From Nocardioides bruguierae (GTDB lineage Bacteria > Actinomycetota > Actinomycetes > Propionibacteriales > Nocardioidaceae), in NCBI RefSeq assembly GCF_023656415.1, contig NZ_JAMOIL010000015.1, positions 1-64,000 of the forward strand: a stretch of 64,000 nucleotides of DNA, given 5' to 3'. A program made the position numbers and the translations under genes. Shown here piece after piece: positions 43,352 to 52,228 of the stretch. How positions within the stretch are numbered: position 1 is the first letter of the stretch; the number at the start of each line of letters is the position of its first letter. The notes under the pieces were generated by a model. The model was not told the DNA's origin. It made no database searches and worked only from the letters and a program-made list of their open reading frames with translations.

Positions 43352-44362
43352 TCAGGAGGTTGCCAGCGCCTTGAGGAAGAAGGCGACGTTGGCGGGGCGC
43401 TCGGCGAGGCGGCGCATGAAGTAGCCGTACCAGTCGGTGCCGTAGGGGATGTAGACGCGCACGGTGCGACCGGCGGCCGCGTGCTCGCGCTGGAGGTCGG
43501 TGCGGATGCCGTAGAGCATCTGCAGCTCCCACGAGGACGGCTCGCGGCGGGCGGCCACGGCGGTGGCGACGGCCAGCTCGATCATCGCCGGGTCGTGGGT
43601 GGCGACCATCGGGGTGGCGTCGGAGGCCATGAGGGTGGCGACGTGACGGCGGTAGGCGGCGTCGACGTCCGCCTTGTCCTGGAACGCCACGGTCGCGGGC
43701 TCCTTGTAGGCGCCCTTGACGAGGCGGACGCGGGCGCCGGCCTTGGCCATCGCCTCGACGTCGTCCTCGGTGCGGTGCAGGTTGGCCTGGAGCACGGTGG
43801 CCACCCACGGGTGCGTCTCGCGCAGCTCGTGGGTGATCGCGAGGGTGGAGTCGATGGTGGTGTGGTCCTCCATGTCGACGTTCACCCAGACGCCGGCGAC
43901 GGCCGCGGCCTCGGTGATATCGCGGGCGTGACGCAGCGCGATGTCGTGACCGTCCAGCGGCAGGGCCTGGCCCAGCGCGGAGAGCTTGACGGAGACCTCG
44001 GCGGCACCGGAGCGGCCGCCCTCGGCCTCCAGCGCCAGCGGCGCGAGGCCGGTGATCAGCTCGAGGTAGGCGTCCCGGACGGCCTGCGCGCCGGCCAGGT
44101 CGGTGACGTCCTCGCCGAGGTGGTCGACGGTGATTGCCAGGCCCGCGGCGGCGAGCTCGCGGGAGGTCGCGACGCCCTCGGCGGTGGTCTCGCCGGCCAC
44201 GAAGCGGTCGACGACCTTGCGGGTCGGGGCGAATCCCTCGACGGCGGCCCGGGTGCGGGCGGAGCGCGAGGCGGTGAGGAGGACGGGACCGAGCACGAGG
44301 GCCTCCGAGGCGTCGGGTGGATGGGCTGGTGCGTTGCCAGTCACACCACGGTAGGTCGGCAT
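43352..44362 (-). CDS. Proline dehydrogenase
   Basis: 336-aa monofunctional FAD-dependent proline dehydrogenase, which oxidises proline to 1-pyrroline-5-carboxylate. A beta/alpha barrel is indicated by EVSVKLSALGQ, WVNVDMEDHTTID, RVRLVKGAYKEP and LQMLYGIR. The C-terminal YGTDWYGYFMRRLAERPAN holds the substrate-binding arginines. The first 30 residues look non-conserved, so the true start may be a few codons downstream of ATG 44362. It is divergent from a PucR regulator, which probably activates it with proline as cue. Confidence 0.93.
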   Translation of the reverse strand: MPTYRGVTGNAPAHPPDASEALVLGPVLLTASRSARTRAAVEGFAPTRKVVDRFVAGETTAEGVATSRELAAAGLAITVDHLGEDVTDLAGAQAVRDAYLELITGLAPLALEAEGGRSGAAEVSVKLSALGQALPLDGHDIALRHARDITEAAAVAGVWVNVDMEDHTTIDSTLAITHELRETHPWVATVLQANLHRTEDDVEAMAKAGARVRLVKGAYKEPATVAFQDKADVDAAYRRHVATLMASDATPMVATHDPAMIELAVATAVAARREPSSWELQMLYGIRTDLQREHAAAGRTVRVYIPYGTDWYGYFMRRLAERPANVAFFLKALATS

Positions 44363-44452
44363 CGGAGGCCCCTGACAGCGACAGGTGCCACGCGATCAGG
44401 GCATGATCTGGTGCAGGTGTCTGATGCGCGGGTGCCGGTGAGGGGGACGTGG

Positions 44453-45598
44453 ATGAGTGCCGTGGACGATCTCGTCGAGGAGCTCTCGCACCTGCTCGGC
44501 GGCCCCTGCACGCTGGAGGACGAGTCCTTCGGCCTGCTCGCCTACTCCGGCCAGGCGGAGACCGACGACGTGCGCCAGGCGTCCATCCTCACCCGCCGCT
44601 CGACCGCCGAGGTGCGCGCCTGGTTCCTCGCCCAAGGCGTGGCGGAGGCGGAGGCGCCGCTGCGCACGCCCGGGGACACCGAGCGCCGCATGACGCCGCG
44701 CGTCTGCGTGCCGGTGCGCTACCTCGGCCGCCTGCACGGCTGGTTCTGGCTGCTCGACCCGCACGAGCGCCTGCTCCCCGAGCCGGGCAGCGAGACCGCC
44801 GCCGAGGTCGCCCGCATCGCGGAGACCGCCGGCGCGCTGCTCTCCCACACCGGCCGCCGCCAGGCCCGCCGCACCGCCGCCTTCCGCGACCTCCTGCACG
44901 GCGACGCCCGCGAGGCGCGGCCCGCCGCGGCCGCCCTGCTGGCCGGCTCCGGCCTGCGCACGGACGAGCCGCTGGTCTGCCTGCTGCTGGCACCCGAGCC
45001 CACCTGGGCCGCGCGCATCGACGGCCTGCCCTCGCGGCCCGGCACCGTCTGGGTCGAGGACGACGGCGGGCTGGTCGTGGCCGTGGCCCGACCGTCCGTC
45101 GTGCGGGCCCAGGAGGCCCCGCTCGAGCAGCTGCGCGCGCTCGGCGTGAGCGGGCCGTGGCTGCCGGCCGACGGCACCGTGCAGGTGGGCGTGGGTCGGG
45201 TGGTGCCCCGCGCCGAGGACCTCCGGGCCTCGCACGACGGGGCCCGCACCGCGCTGCGGGTGGCCCGGGGCAGTGGCCGGGTCGAGCGAGCCGACGACCT
45301 CGGCGTCCTGGGGCTGCTCGGCGTGGCCCGCGACGCCGACCTGGCCGCCGTCGTGCTCGAGGGCCGCCTGGGAGAGTTCCTCGCGGCCGACGAGCCCGAC
45401 CTCGTCCGCACCGCCCGCACCTACCTCGACCTCGCCGGCAGCGCCGCCCGCACGGCCGACGTGCTCGGCATCCACCGCCAGACGCTCTACCACCGGCTCG
45501 CGCAGGTCGAGCGGCGCACCGGCCTCGACCTCAAGGACGGCCAGGCCCGGCTCCGGCTGCACCTCGCCCTCACCCTCGGGAGTCGGCTGCAGCCCTGA
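44453..45598 (+). CDS. PucR family transcriptional regulator
   Basis: 381-aa regulator with the PucR C-terminal helix-turn-helix (TADVLGIHRQTLYHRLAQVE) and a middle GGDEF-like/CdaR domain. ATG 44453 follows AGGGGGACG. It is divergent from proline dehydrogenase, an arrangement consistent with a proline-responsive activator. The last 23 bases, including the stop codon, are exactly duplicated in tandem just downstream. Confidence 0.87.
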   Translation: MSAVDDLVEELSHLLGGPCTLEDESFGLLAYSGQAETDDVRQASILTRRSTAEVRAWFLAQGVAEAEAPLRTPGDTERRMTPRVCVPVRYLGRLHGWFWLLDPHERLLPEPGSETAAEVARIAETAGALLSHTGRRQARRTAAFRDLLHGDAREARPAAAALLAGSGLRTDEPLVCLLLAPEPTWAARIDGLPSRPGTVWVEDDGGLVVAVARPSVVRAQEAPLEQLRALGVSGPWLPADGTVQVGVGRVVPRAEDLRASHDGARTALRVARGSGRVERADDLGVLGLLGVARDADLAAVVLEGRLGEFLAADEPDLVRTARTYLDLAGSAARTADVLGIHRQTLYHRLAQVERRTGLDLKDGQARLRLHLALTLGSRLQP

Positions 45599-45621
45599 TC
45601 GGGAGTCGGCTGCAGCCCTGA
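45576..45621. repeat. Exact 23-bp tandem duplication over the PucR stop codon
   Basis: Copies at 45576-45598 and 45599-45621 are identical, each beginning TCGGGAGTCGGCTGCAGCCC and ending in TGA. The first TGA is the stop codon. Confidence 0.95.
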
Positions 45622-45633
45622 CAGGATCGCCGC

Positions 45634-46017
45634 ATGACCCAGCCGCACTCGCAGGCCCGTCGGGCGGGCACGCACCGTCGTCGCGCGTGGCTGCTGCTCA
45701 CCGGAGCGGTGGCCGGCGAGGTGACCGGGTCGGTGGGGCTGAAGGCGGCCATCGACGAGCCGCGCTGGTACGTCCTGGTCGTGGCCGGCTACGTCGCGGC
45801 GTTCGCCCTGCTGGCCCTCACGCTGCGCGCCTGGCTGCCCCTGGGCGTGGCCTACGGCGCCTGGGGCGCCGGCGGCGTGGCACTGACGGCGGTGCTGGCG
45901 ACCGTGCTCTTCGGCGAGCCGTTCACGGTGCTGACCGCGGGCGGCGTGCTGCTCATCGGGGTCGGCGTGCTGCTGGTGGAGACCGGCTCGCACGCGGCGG
46001 CGGAGGACCCGACGTGA
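45634..46017 (+). CDS. SMR family multidrug transporter, subunit 1
   Basis: 127-aa small multidrug resistance protein with four helices. The essential membrane glutamate is Glu29 in AGEVTGS. An extra N-terminal arginine-rich tail (about 18 residues) precedes the first helix, so it is longer than EmrE (110 aa). CAGGAT lies six bases before ATG 45634, indicating a leaderless transcript. Overlap with the second SMR gene suggests a two-component exporter of the EbrAB/YkkCD kind. Confidence 0.88.
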   Translation: MTQPHSQARRAGTHRRRAWLLLTGAVAGEVTGSVGLKAAIDEPRWYVLVVAGYVAAFALLALTLRAWLPLGVAYGAWGAGGVALTAVLATVLFGEPFTVLTAGGVLLIGVGVLLVETGSHAAAEDPT

Positions 46018-46352
46018 CGGCCTGGCTGCTGCTCGCCGGGGCGATCGGCTGCGAGGTCGCGGGCACCGTGGGCCTGCGGATGGCGGCGGACGACGCGCTC
46101 TCGGCCCGCGGCCGGGTCGCGTGGCTGACGTGGGTGGCGCTCGCTTACACGGCCGCGTTCGCGCTGCTCGCCGCCACGTTGCGCGCCGGGCTCCCGCTCG
46201 GGGTCGCCTACGGGACGTGGGCGGCGGTCGGCGTGGTGCTCACCGCGCTGCTCGGCCGGGTGCTGTTCGCCGAGCGGCTGACCCCGCGGATGCTGGTCGG
46301 CTTCGCGCTCGTGGTGGGCGGGGTGCTGCTCGTGGAGGTCGGGGCGCACTGA
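46014..46352 (+). CDS. SMR family multidrug transporter, subunit 2
   Basis: 112-aa SMR protein of normal length. The essential glutamate is Glu14 in GCEVAGT, and four helices follow. GTG 46014 overlaps the stop of its partner. The paired subunits likely have opposite membrane orientation and pump cationic drugs or guanidinium-like compounds against protons. The stop codon lies inside three 9-bp tandem repeats. Confidence 0.88.
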   Translation: MTAWLLLAGAIGCEVAGTVGLRMAADDALSARGRVAWLTWVALAYTAAFALLAATLRAGLPLGVAYGTWAAVGVVLTALLGRVLFAERLTPRMLVGFALVVGGVLLVEVGAH

Positions 46353-46370
46353 GCGCACCGAGCGCACCGA
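46344..46370. repeat. Three 9-bp tandem repeats over the SMR stop codon
   Basis: GCGCACTGA, GCGCACCGA, GCGCACCGA at 46344, 46353 and 46362. The TGA of the first unit is the stop codon. Confidence 0.9.
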
Positions 46371-46391
46371 GCGGGCGGCCCCGGCAGGGGC

Positions 46392-47186
46392 TCAGCGCGC
46401 GGGACGCACCGTGAGCGACTGCGTGCTGGTGCCGAGCAGCCCGCTGTCGTCGTGCAGCACGGTGGCGGTCACGCCGAGGCCGCCCGGGCCGAAGGAGACA
46501 CGGGTGTCCAGGCCCAGCCACTCGCCCACCGGGGCACGCAGCAGGTGCGCGGAGAGGTCGATGTTCGGGAACAGCCAGTCGGTGGGCGCCACCCGCGGCG
46601 TCATGCCGTTGGCGATGTCGAGCAGCCCCGCGAACCGGGCCACCGGCGAGGTCTCCTCGCCCTCGACGATCGGCATCCCGGTGCGCACCCACGTGACGCC
46701 GCGGCCGGGCGCGATCTCGCGGCGCCGCACCTGGGAGGAGGCGATGAAGTCGCCCGCCCACACCTGGGAGGCGTCCCAGGGCTCGACCTCGTCGCGGGAG
46801 GGGATCGGCTCGGCGTGGGTGCCAGCGACCGAGGCCGTCTCGAACGGGGCCATCAGCCACGCCCGCAGCTGGGCCACGACCCGGCTGCGGTGGGTCACGG
46901 TCGCCTCGACCAGCTCGACGGTGCGGCCCGGCCGCACCACGCGCACCGACGTGGCCACGTGCCCCACCGGCACCGTGCCTGTGATGTCGAAGGACAGCCG
47001 CCCCACCTGGAGGCCGTCGTCCGGCCGACGCGCCGCCAGGTCGCGGACGACCTCGTGCACCAGCAGCCCCAGCACCGGCGCGATGTGCTGCTCCGCCGGG
47101 TTCCAGGCGCCGCTCGTGTGCTGCGTCGCCTCCAGCTCCTGCGGGGCGGTGCGGACGAAGTAGGCGTCGGGCGTCGGGGCGGTCAT
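46392..47186 (-). CDS. Acyl-CoA thioesterase family protein (double hotdog)
   Basis: 264-aa protein of the TesB-like/4HBT_3 group with two hotdog halves. The N-terminal half has WNPAEQHIAPVLGLLVHEV and GRLSFDITGTVPVG, and the C-terminal half has PNIDLSAHLLRAPVGEWLG. Such proteins cleave acyl-CoA thioesters; the substrate is unknown. It starts at ATG 47186 and is separated by 50 bases from the COG0523-like gene upstream on the same strand. Confidence 0.85.
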   Translation of the reverse strand: MTAPTPDAYFVRTAPQELEATQHTSGAWNPAEQHIAPVLGLLVHEVVRDLAARRPDDGLQVGRLSFDITGTVPVGHVATSVRVVRPGRTVELVEATVTHRSRVVAQLRAWLMAPFETASVAGTHAEPIPSRDEVEPWDASQVWAGDFIASSQVRRREIAPGRGVTWVRTGMPIVEGEETSPVARFAGLLDIANGMTPRVAPTDWLFPNIDLSAHLLRAPVGEWLGLDTRVSFGPGGLGVTATVLHDDSGLLGTSTQSLTVRPAR

Positions 47187-47236
47187 GACCCCGATCCTGC
47201 CTGCCACCCGCGCCCCGGTGGGGAGCGGGGCGTCGG

Positions 47237-48377
47237 TCAGGCCGCGCGACGCAGCGGCCCGAGCCACGGCTCGAGGCCGTCCTCGACCGTCTCCCACGCC
47301 GGCCCGCGCAGCTCCAGCTCCTCGGCGGTGACCAGCAGGTGCTCGAACGCGTCGACCAGGTGGGCGGGCCGCTCGCCCACGCCGGTGACCACGATCCGCG
47401 TGAACGGGCGGATCGGCCCCCACGGGCGCACGGTGCCGATGCTGAGCTGTCCGCCCGCCCCGTCCCAGGCGAGGACGTCGTCGGTCCGGGTGGGCAGCCA
47501 GAAGCAGCCGCGCGAGCGGTGCCGCCCCGACCCGAGCCGCCCGAGGTCGGCGAGCAGGCGCGCGGGGTGGAAGGGGCGGTCGGAGGAGAGGTCGAGGCGC
47601 CAGACCCGCTCCTGCACCGCGTCCGGCTGCGGCGGGAGCACCGGCAGCGGCACCCGCCGGTCCGCGCGGGTCCAGTCGAACCGGGCCCGGTGGTCGTGGT
47701 GCGGGGCGCGGACGACGGCGGCGACGTCGAGGTCCGCCGCCGAGCCGAGCACGACGGCACCGGGGGCGGCCAGGGTGCGGAGCAGCCGCCGACCGACCGG
47801 CGCCGCGTCGGGGGCGAGGACCACGTCGGCGGCCTCCACCAGCGCCGCGAGCGCCTCGCCGACCCCGCGGTGGTCGCCCGGCGAGGTGCCCCAGCCGCGC
47901 TCGCGCAGCAGGTCGTCCCCGAGCAGGTCGTCGGCCGTCGTCCGCCCGTCGGTGGCGGCGAGGACCGCGTGCACCCGCAGCGTCCGCCGCAGCACCGCGT
48001 CGCGGGCCAGCGCGTCGCACAGCGGGTCCGCGAGGGCCGAGGACGGCAGCTGCAGGAGCACGGAGTCCCACCGACCCTCGCCGGCCAGGCGCAGCACGGT
48101 GGGCAGCACGTCCTCGCGCAGCGCGCACGTCACGCACAGGTGGTCGAGGTCGACGACCTCGCGCTCCAGCTCGCCGGTGGCGTCGCTGACCACCCGCTCG
48201 AGCAGGGCCCGCTCGACGTCGATGGTGTGTCGCACGGCCACCGGCCTGGGGCAGGTCCCACAGCAGGCCGACGGTCGCCGCGTCCTGGGCGTGCGGGTCG
48301 ACGCCGGTGACGACCACCACCGGTGTCGCCGGCGACTCGGTGCTGTGCAGCGGGCGCGGGTCGGGCAGGTCGCTCAC
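47237..48377 (-). pseudogene. COG0523/CobW-like zinc-homeostasis protein, interrupted by a one-base frameshift
   Basis: Two frames together encode one protein of about 379 aa. The N-terminal frame runs from GTG 48377 (GGAGA five bases upstream) with PVVVVTGVDPHAQ up to WDLPQA. The rest, from about 48241, begins VAVRHTIDVERALLERVV and continues with CVTCALRED and a CobW C-terminal domain. One extra G near 48241-48244 would restore the frame if removed. As in other actinobacterial members, the N-terminus has no Walker A GxxGxGKT, so GTP binding is doubtful; the Cys-x-x-Cys corresponds to the metal-binding CxCC. It is divergent from L31 type B across a Zur-like box. The break may be a sequencing error. 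Confidence 0.75.
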
Positions 48378-48438
48378 GGTTCTCTCCACTTCTCGGGGCT
48401 GGCTCGAGGAACATCCCGCGAGCCGGTGCGGTTACAGT

Positions 48439-48451
48439 AACGATAATCGTT
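48439..48451. promoter_or_regulatory. Zur-type box
   Basis: AACGATAATCGTT is a palindrome with the central ATAAT typical of actinobacterial Zur boxes. It lies between the COG0523-like and L31 genes and 22 bases before the L31 start, so it can control both. Confidence 0.65.
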
Positions 48452-48472
48452 CTCACTTCAACAGGAGGAACC

Positions 48473-48733
48473 GTGCAGCGCGACATCCACCCCACCTACG
48501 GCCCCGTCGTCTTCCGGGACCGCTCCGCGGCCGAGGGCGACCAGCTCGTCCTGACCCGCTCGACCCTCGCCGGGCGCGAGGGCCTGCCCACCGTCGAGAT
48601 CGACGGGGAGGCCTACCCGGTCGTCGACGTGGACGTCTCCGCGGGCAGCCACCCCTTCTGGACCGGCCGCGGTCGCACCATCGACACCGAGGGCCGCATC
48701 GAGAAGTTCCTGCGCCGCTACGGCCAGGCCTGA
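48473..48733 (+). CDS. rpmE2: 50S ribosomal protein L31 type B
   Basis: 86-aa ribosomal protein L31. The MQRDIHPTYGPVVFRD start and HPFWTGRGRTIDTEGR end are characteristic of type B. There are no cysteines, so it is the zinc-independent form that replaces the zinc-binding L31 when zinc is scarce, freeing zinc for other uses. GTG 48473 follows AGGAGG. The Zur-like box just upstream explains the expected induction by zinc limitation. Confidence 0.95.
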   Translation: MQRDIHPTYGPVVFRDRSAAEGDQLVLTRSTLAGREGLPTVEIDGEAYPVVDVDVSAGSHPFWTGRGRTIDTEGRIEKFLRRYGQA

Positions 48734-48804
48734 CGCACCCGTCCATCAGGACCGGGTGACGGGCGACCCGTGGCTCGGCGGCCCCCGTGCGGCAAGATCG
48801 ACCC

Positions 48805-49974
48805 GTGGCCTCCGACACCGCTCCCGCCCGTTACCCGGTCAACGACGCCGTCCCGGCCCCCCTGGTGCTGGACGGCGCGCCGCTCCTGGCCGTCGCGCCG
48901 CTGCGCGTCTACACCTGCGGCATCACCCCCTACGCGGTGACGCACGTCGGCCACGCCGCCACGTTCGTGTGGGCCGACCTGCTCGCGTCGGTCTCGAAGG
49001 CCTCCGGCGCCAAGGCGGAGGTCTCGCGCAACATCACCGACGTCGACGACGTCCTCACCGCCGCCGCCGCCCGCACGGGCCAGCCCTACGACGAGCTGGC
49101 CTCGGTGCAGCAGTTCCAGTTCGGCCGCGACATGGAGGCCCTCGCCGTCGCCCGCCCCAAGCACGAGCCCAAGGCCCGCGCCCACGTCGCCTCCGTCATC
49201 CGGCTCGCGGCCGCCCTGCTCACCAACGGCGCCGCCTACGAGAGCGAGGGCTACGTCTACTTCCGCGGCACGGAGGTCCCCGGGCGCGCCGGCCTCGAGG
49301 TGGACGAGGCGCGCGAGCTGTCGCGCGCCTACGGCGACCAGCACGACGTGCCCGGTCGCGAGTCCGAGTTCGACGTGCCGGTGTGGCGCCCCTCGGCCGA
49401 GGGTGACCCCGCGTTCCCGAGCCCGTGGGGCTGGGGCCGTCCCGGCTGGCACGCGGAGTGCGCCGCGATGGCCGTGGCCACCTTCGGCTCCTCCGTCGAC
49501 GTGCTGGTCGGCGGCTCCGACCTCGCGTCCCCGCACCACGCCTACCAGGCCGCCATGGTCGAGGCGGCCACCGACGTCACCCCGTTCGCCCGCGCCACGC
49601 TGCACGTCGGCGAGGTCCGGCAGGACGGGGTGAAGATGTCGAAGTCGCTGGGCAACCTCGAGCTCGTCGCCGACCTGCTGACCCGGTTCCCCGGCCCCGT
49701 CGTCCGCCTCGGCCTGCTGCACCGCGACCGGCACGAGCCCTGGGAGTGCGAGGATGCCGTCTTCGAGGCGGCCGCCACGACGCTGGACAAGCTCTACGCC
49801 GCGGCCGGCTCGCCCGCCGAGCGCGCGGACGCCGGCAGCGGCCGCGACCGCGTGCTCGCTGCCCTGCTCGCCGACCTGGACGTGCCCGCGGCCGTCGACG
49901 TCGCGCTCGCCGAGGGTGGCGACGCCGCCCGGTACCTCCTGGACGTGCTGCGGGTGACGGAGCGGTCTGCTTGA
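48805..49974 (+). CDS. MshC/cysteinyl-tRNA synthetase-like ligase
   Basis: About 389 aa, shorter than cysteinyl-tRNA synthetase (about 460) and near MshC (about 410), the ligase that joins cysteine to glucosaminyl-inositol in mycothiol synthesis. VYTCGITPY gives a zinc cysteine; THVGHAATF is the HxGH motif and close to MshC. GWHAECAAM gives the second cysteine; PHHAYQ replaces the PHHENE of CysRS; and KMSKSLGN is intact. The anticodon-binding tail is missing. CAAGAT lies six bases before GTG 48805, suggesting a leaderless mRNA. It may be MshC or a paralogue using another amine. Confidence 0.8.
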   Translation: MASDTAPARYPVNDAVPAPLVLDGAPLLAVAPLRVYTCGITPYAVTHVGHAATFVWADLLASVSKASGAKAEVSRNITDVDDVLTAAAARTGQPYDELASVQQFQFGRDMEALAVARPKHEPKARAHVASVIRLAAALLTNGAAYESEGYVYFRGTEVPGRAGLEVDEARELSRAYGDQHDVPGRESEFDVPVWRPSAEGDPAFPSPWGWGRPGWHAECAAMAVATFGSSVDVLVGGSDLASPHHAYQAAMVEAATDVTPFARATLHVGEVRQDGVKMSKSLGNLELVADLLTRFPGPVVRLGLLHRDRHEPWECEDAVFEAAATTLDKLYAAAGSPAERADAGSGRDRVLAALLADLDVPAAVDVALAEGGDAARYLLDVLRVTERSA

Positions 49975-50183
49975 TGGCTCCCTCCGGTCGCATGTCCGCG
50001 CGCTCGTAACCCTCGCTCGTCACTCCTCGACTCGACGCGAGCGTTCGCAGGCTCACGGCCCGCGCGCGCGTCTCGTCGCTGCAGATCGAGGGCGCGCGCG
50101 GACGCGGTATGCGTCCCCGGCGGCTGCACCTCAGGGGTGACTCGGGACACGTCGCGGAATGCGGCGGCGCTCCGTACAGTTGT

Positions 50184-50222
50184 GTCGTGCATATAGGTGC
50201 TAGTGGCAACCAATTGCACGAC
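50184..50222. promoter_or_regulatory. Promoter region with 8-bp inverted repeat before the EmrB-like gene
   Basis: GTCGTGCA (50184-50191) and TGCACGAC (50215-50222) form perfect arms 23 bases apart, around a CATATA sequence that could be a -10 element. The convergent MarR regulator downstream is a candidate binder. The remaining part of the gap from 49975 shows nothing recognisable. Confidence 0.4.
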
Positions 50223-50245
50223 GCAGACTTGAGGAGACCCCCCGC

Positions 50246-51703
50246 ATGAACGACCCCGCGCCCACCCGCGCCGCCCGTCCCGGGCTGGCCGTGGCCGCCC
50301 TGGCCCTCGGCGGCCTCATGACCGCGCTGACCCAGACGCTGGTCATCCCGATCCAGTCCGAGCTGCCCCGGTTGCTCGACGCCGACGCCGCGGACACGGC
50401 GTGGGTGGTCACGGTGACCCTTCTGGCCGCCGCCGTCACCATGGTGCTGGCCGGCCGGATCGCCGACCTCGTCGGCAAGAAGCCCGTGCTGCTGGCCAGC
50501 GCCGGCATCCTGGCGGTCGCCTCCGTGATCGTGGCCCTGTCCGACAGCCTCGTCCCCGTGCTCGTGGGTCGCGCGCTGCAGGGCACGGCGATGGGCTTCA
50601 TCCCGGTCGGCATCGCGCTCGTCCGCGAGATCGTGCCGCCGAAGATGGCCGCCACGGCCGTCGCGACCATCAGCGCCACCCTCGGTGTCGGCGGCGCCAT
50701 CGGCCTGCCGCTCTCCGCCTGGATCGTCGAGGTCGGGGACTGGCACACCCTGTTCTGGGTCTCCACCGTCGCCGCGCTGGTCGTGCTGGTGCTCGTGGCC
50801 GCCGTCGTCCCGCACACCCACGACGGCCAGGGCGAGAAGGGCGCGCTCGACCCGGTCGGCGCGCTGCTCCTCGCCATCGGCCTCGTCGCCTTCCTCGTCG
50901 GCGTCTCCCAGGCCACCGACTGGGGCTGGGGCGACGCGCGCACGCTCGGCGCGATGATCGGCGGCGTCGTCGTCCTCGTCGGCTGGGGCGCCTGGGAGCT
51001 GCGGCACCACGACCCGCTCGTCGACCTGCGGGCCACGGCGCGCCGCCCCGTCCTGCTCACGAACCTGGCCGCCATCGCGATCGGCTTCGGCATGATGGCG
51101 CAGTCGATCGTCGTGCCCCAGCTGCTCCAGCTGCCCGAGGCGACCGGCTACGGCCTGGGTCAGTCCATCCTCGCGGCCGGCCTGTGGATGGCCCCCGGCG
51201 GCCTGATGATGCTGGTCTTCGCACCGGTCTCGAGCCGGCTCATGGGCACCGTCGGTGCGCGCACCACGCTCGCCATCGGCGCCGGCGTCCTCTCCGTCGG
51301 CTACCTCGTGGCCACCCTGCTCACCGGCGCCCCCTGGCAGCTGATGATCGCCGCGCTGATCTGCTCCTCCGGCGTCGGCATCGGCTACGCCGCGATGCCC
51401 ACGATCATCATGGACAACACCGAGCCCCGCGAGGCCGGTGCCGCCGTGGGCCTCAACGCGCTCACCCGCTCGGTCGGCACCACGCTGGCCGCCGCGGTTA
51501 TGGGCACCGTGCTCGCCAGCAACACCACCGAGCTCGCCCCCGGCGTCGCGCTGCCCAGCGAGGGCGCCTTCACGGCGTGCTTCCTCATCGGTGCCGCCGC
51601 CGCGGTCGTCGGCGTGCTGCTGGTGCTCGGCGTGCCGCGCCGCCCCACGCGTCCCGACGCCGTGCAGGCCGCCGAGGCGCAGGACGAGCTGGTCGCGGGC
51701 TGA
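50246..51703 (+). CDS. MFS transporter, EmrB/QacA (DHA2) family
   Basis: 485-aa, 14-helix drug:proton antiporter. Motif A is GRIADLVGKKPVL. The LQGTAMGFIPVGIAL segment and a GVGGAIGLPLSAWIVE motif-C region follow. The final part has SRLMGTVGARTTLAIG and the NTEPREAGAAVGLN loop. GAGGAG lies upstream of ATG 50246. It is convergent with a MarR-type regulator, which together with the inverted repeat upstream suggests drug-inducible export. Confidence 0.9.
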   Translation: MNDPAPTRAARPGLAVAALALGGLMTALTQTLVIPIQSELPRLLDADAADTAWVVTVTLLAAAVTMVLAGRIADLVGKKPVLLASAGILAVASVIVALSDSLVPVLVGRALQGTAMGFIPVGIALVREIVPPKMAATAVATISATLGVGGAIGLPLSAWIVEVGDWHTLFWVSTVAALVVLVLVAAVVPHTHDGQGEKGALDPVGALLLAIGLVAFLVGVSQATDWGWGDARTLGAMIGGVVVLVGWGAWELRHHDPLVDLRATARRPVLLTNLAAIAIGFGMMAQSIVVPQLLQLPEATGYGLGQSILAAGLWMAPGGLMMLVFAPVSSRLMGTVGARTTLAIGAGVLSVGYLVATLLTGAPWQLMIAALICSSGVGIGYAAMPTIIMDNTEPREAGAAVGLNALTRSVGTTLAAAVMGTVLASNTTELAPGVALPSEGAFTACFLIGAAAAVVGVLLVLGVPRRPTRPDAVQAAEAQDELVAG

Positions 51704-51745
51704 GCCTGCCGAGCCGTGCCGGCCCGCTCCTGCCGGGCGGGCCGC

Positions 51746-52228
51746 TCAGGCCTGCGTCGCGTCGATCGCCTCGTTGAGGGCCGCGAGGTCCTCGGCGAGG
51801 CGTCGCGCGCGCTCGGGCCCCAGCTCGCGGACGACGGCCCGCCAGTGCACCGCGCGCACCGCCGAGTCCTTCTCGTAGGCCGTGGTGCCGGCCGGGGTCG
51901 GGCGCACCAGGTGTGCCCCGTCCTCGCCCAGCGTCCGCTCGACCAGGCCCGCGCCCACCGCAGCCTTGACCTGGCGGCTCGTGGTCGAGGCGTCCAGGTG
52001 CAGGTGCTCGCCCAGCCCGCCCACCGAGAGCGGGCCGTGGTGGCGCAGCGCCATCAGGATCTTGTAGGCCGAGCCGTCCAGCCGGGTGCCGGTCGGGTTC
52101 ACCAGGCCGCGGCGGTTGATCCGCAGCACCTCCAGGCCGAGCGCGCGCAGCGTCGCGTCCTCGTGCGGGTCGCCGGGGGCCGTCTCGGCGGTGGCGGGCG
52201 GCGCGTCGGTGCGGGGGGAGCCAGACAC
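51746..52228 (-). CDS. MarR family transcriptional regulator
   Basis: 160-aa winged-helix regulator: LRHHGPLSVGGLGEHLHLDA and STTSRQVKAAVGAGLVERT form the helix-turn-helix and recognition helix, and a C-terminal helix provides dimerisation. TATCGT lies seven bases before GTG 52228, so the mRNA is likely leaderless. It is convergent with the EmrB-like exporter and divergent from phosphofructokinase. Confidence 0.87.
   Translation of the reverse strand: MSGSPRTDAPPATAETAPGDPHEDATLRALGLEVLRINRRGLVNPTGTRLDGSAYKILMALRHHGPLSVGGLGEHLHLDASTTSRQVKAAVGAGLVERTLGEDGAHLVRPTPAGTTAYEKDSAVRAVHWRAVVRELGPERARRLAEDLAALNEAIDATQA

Noticed and set aside
49975..50245. tRNA gene in the 271-base gap
   Set aside because: No T-loop GGTTCGAATCC-like sequence or acceptor stem could be found.
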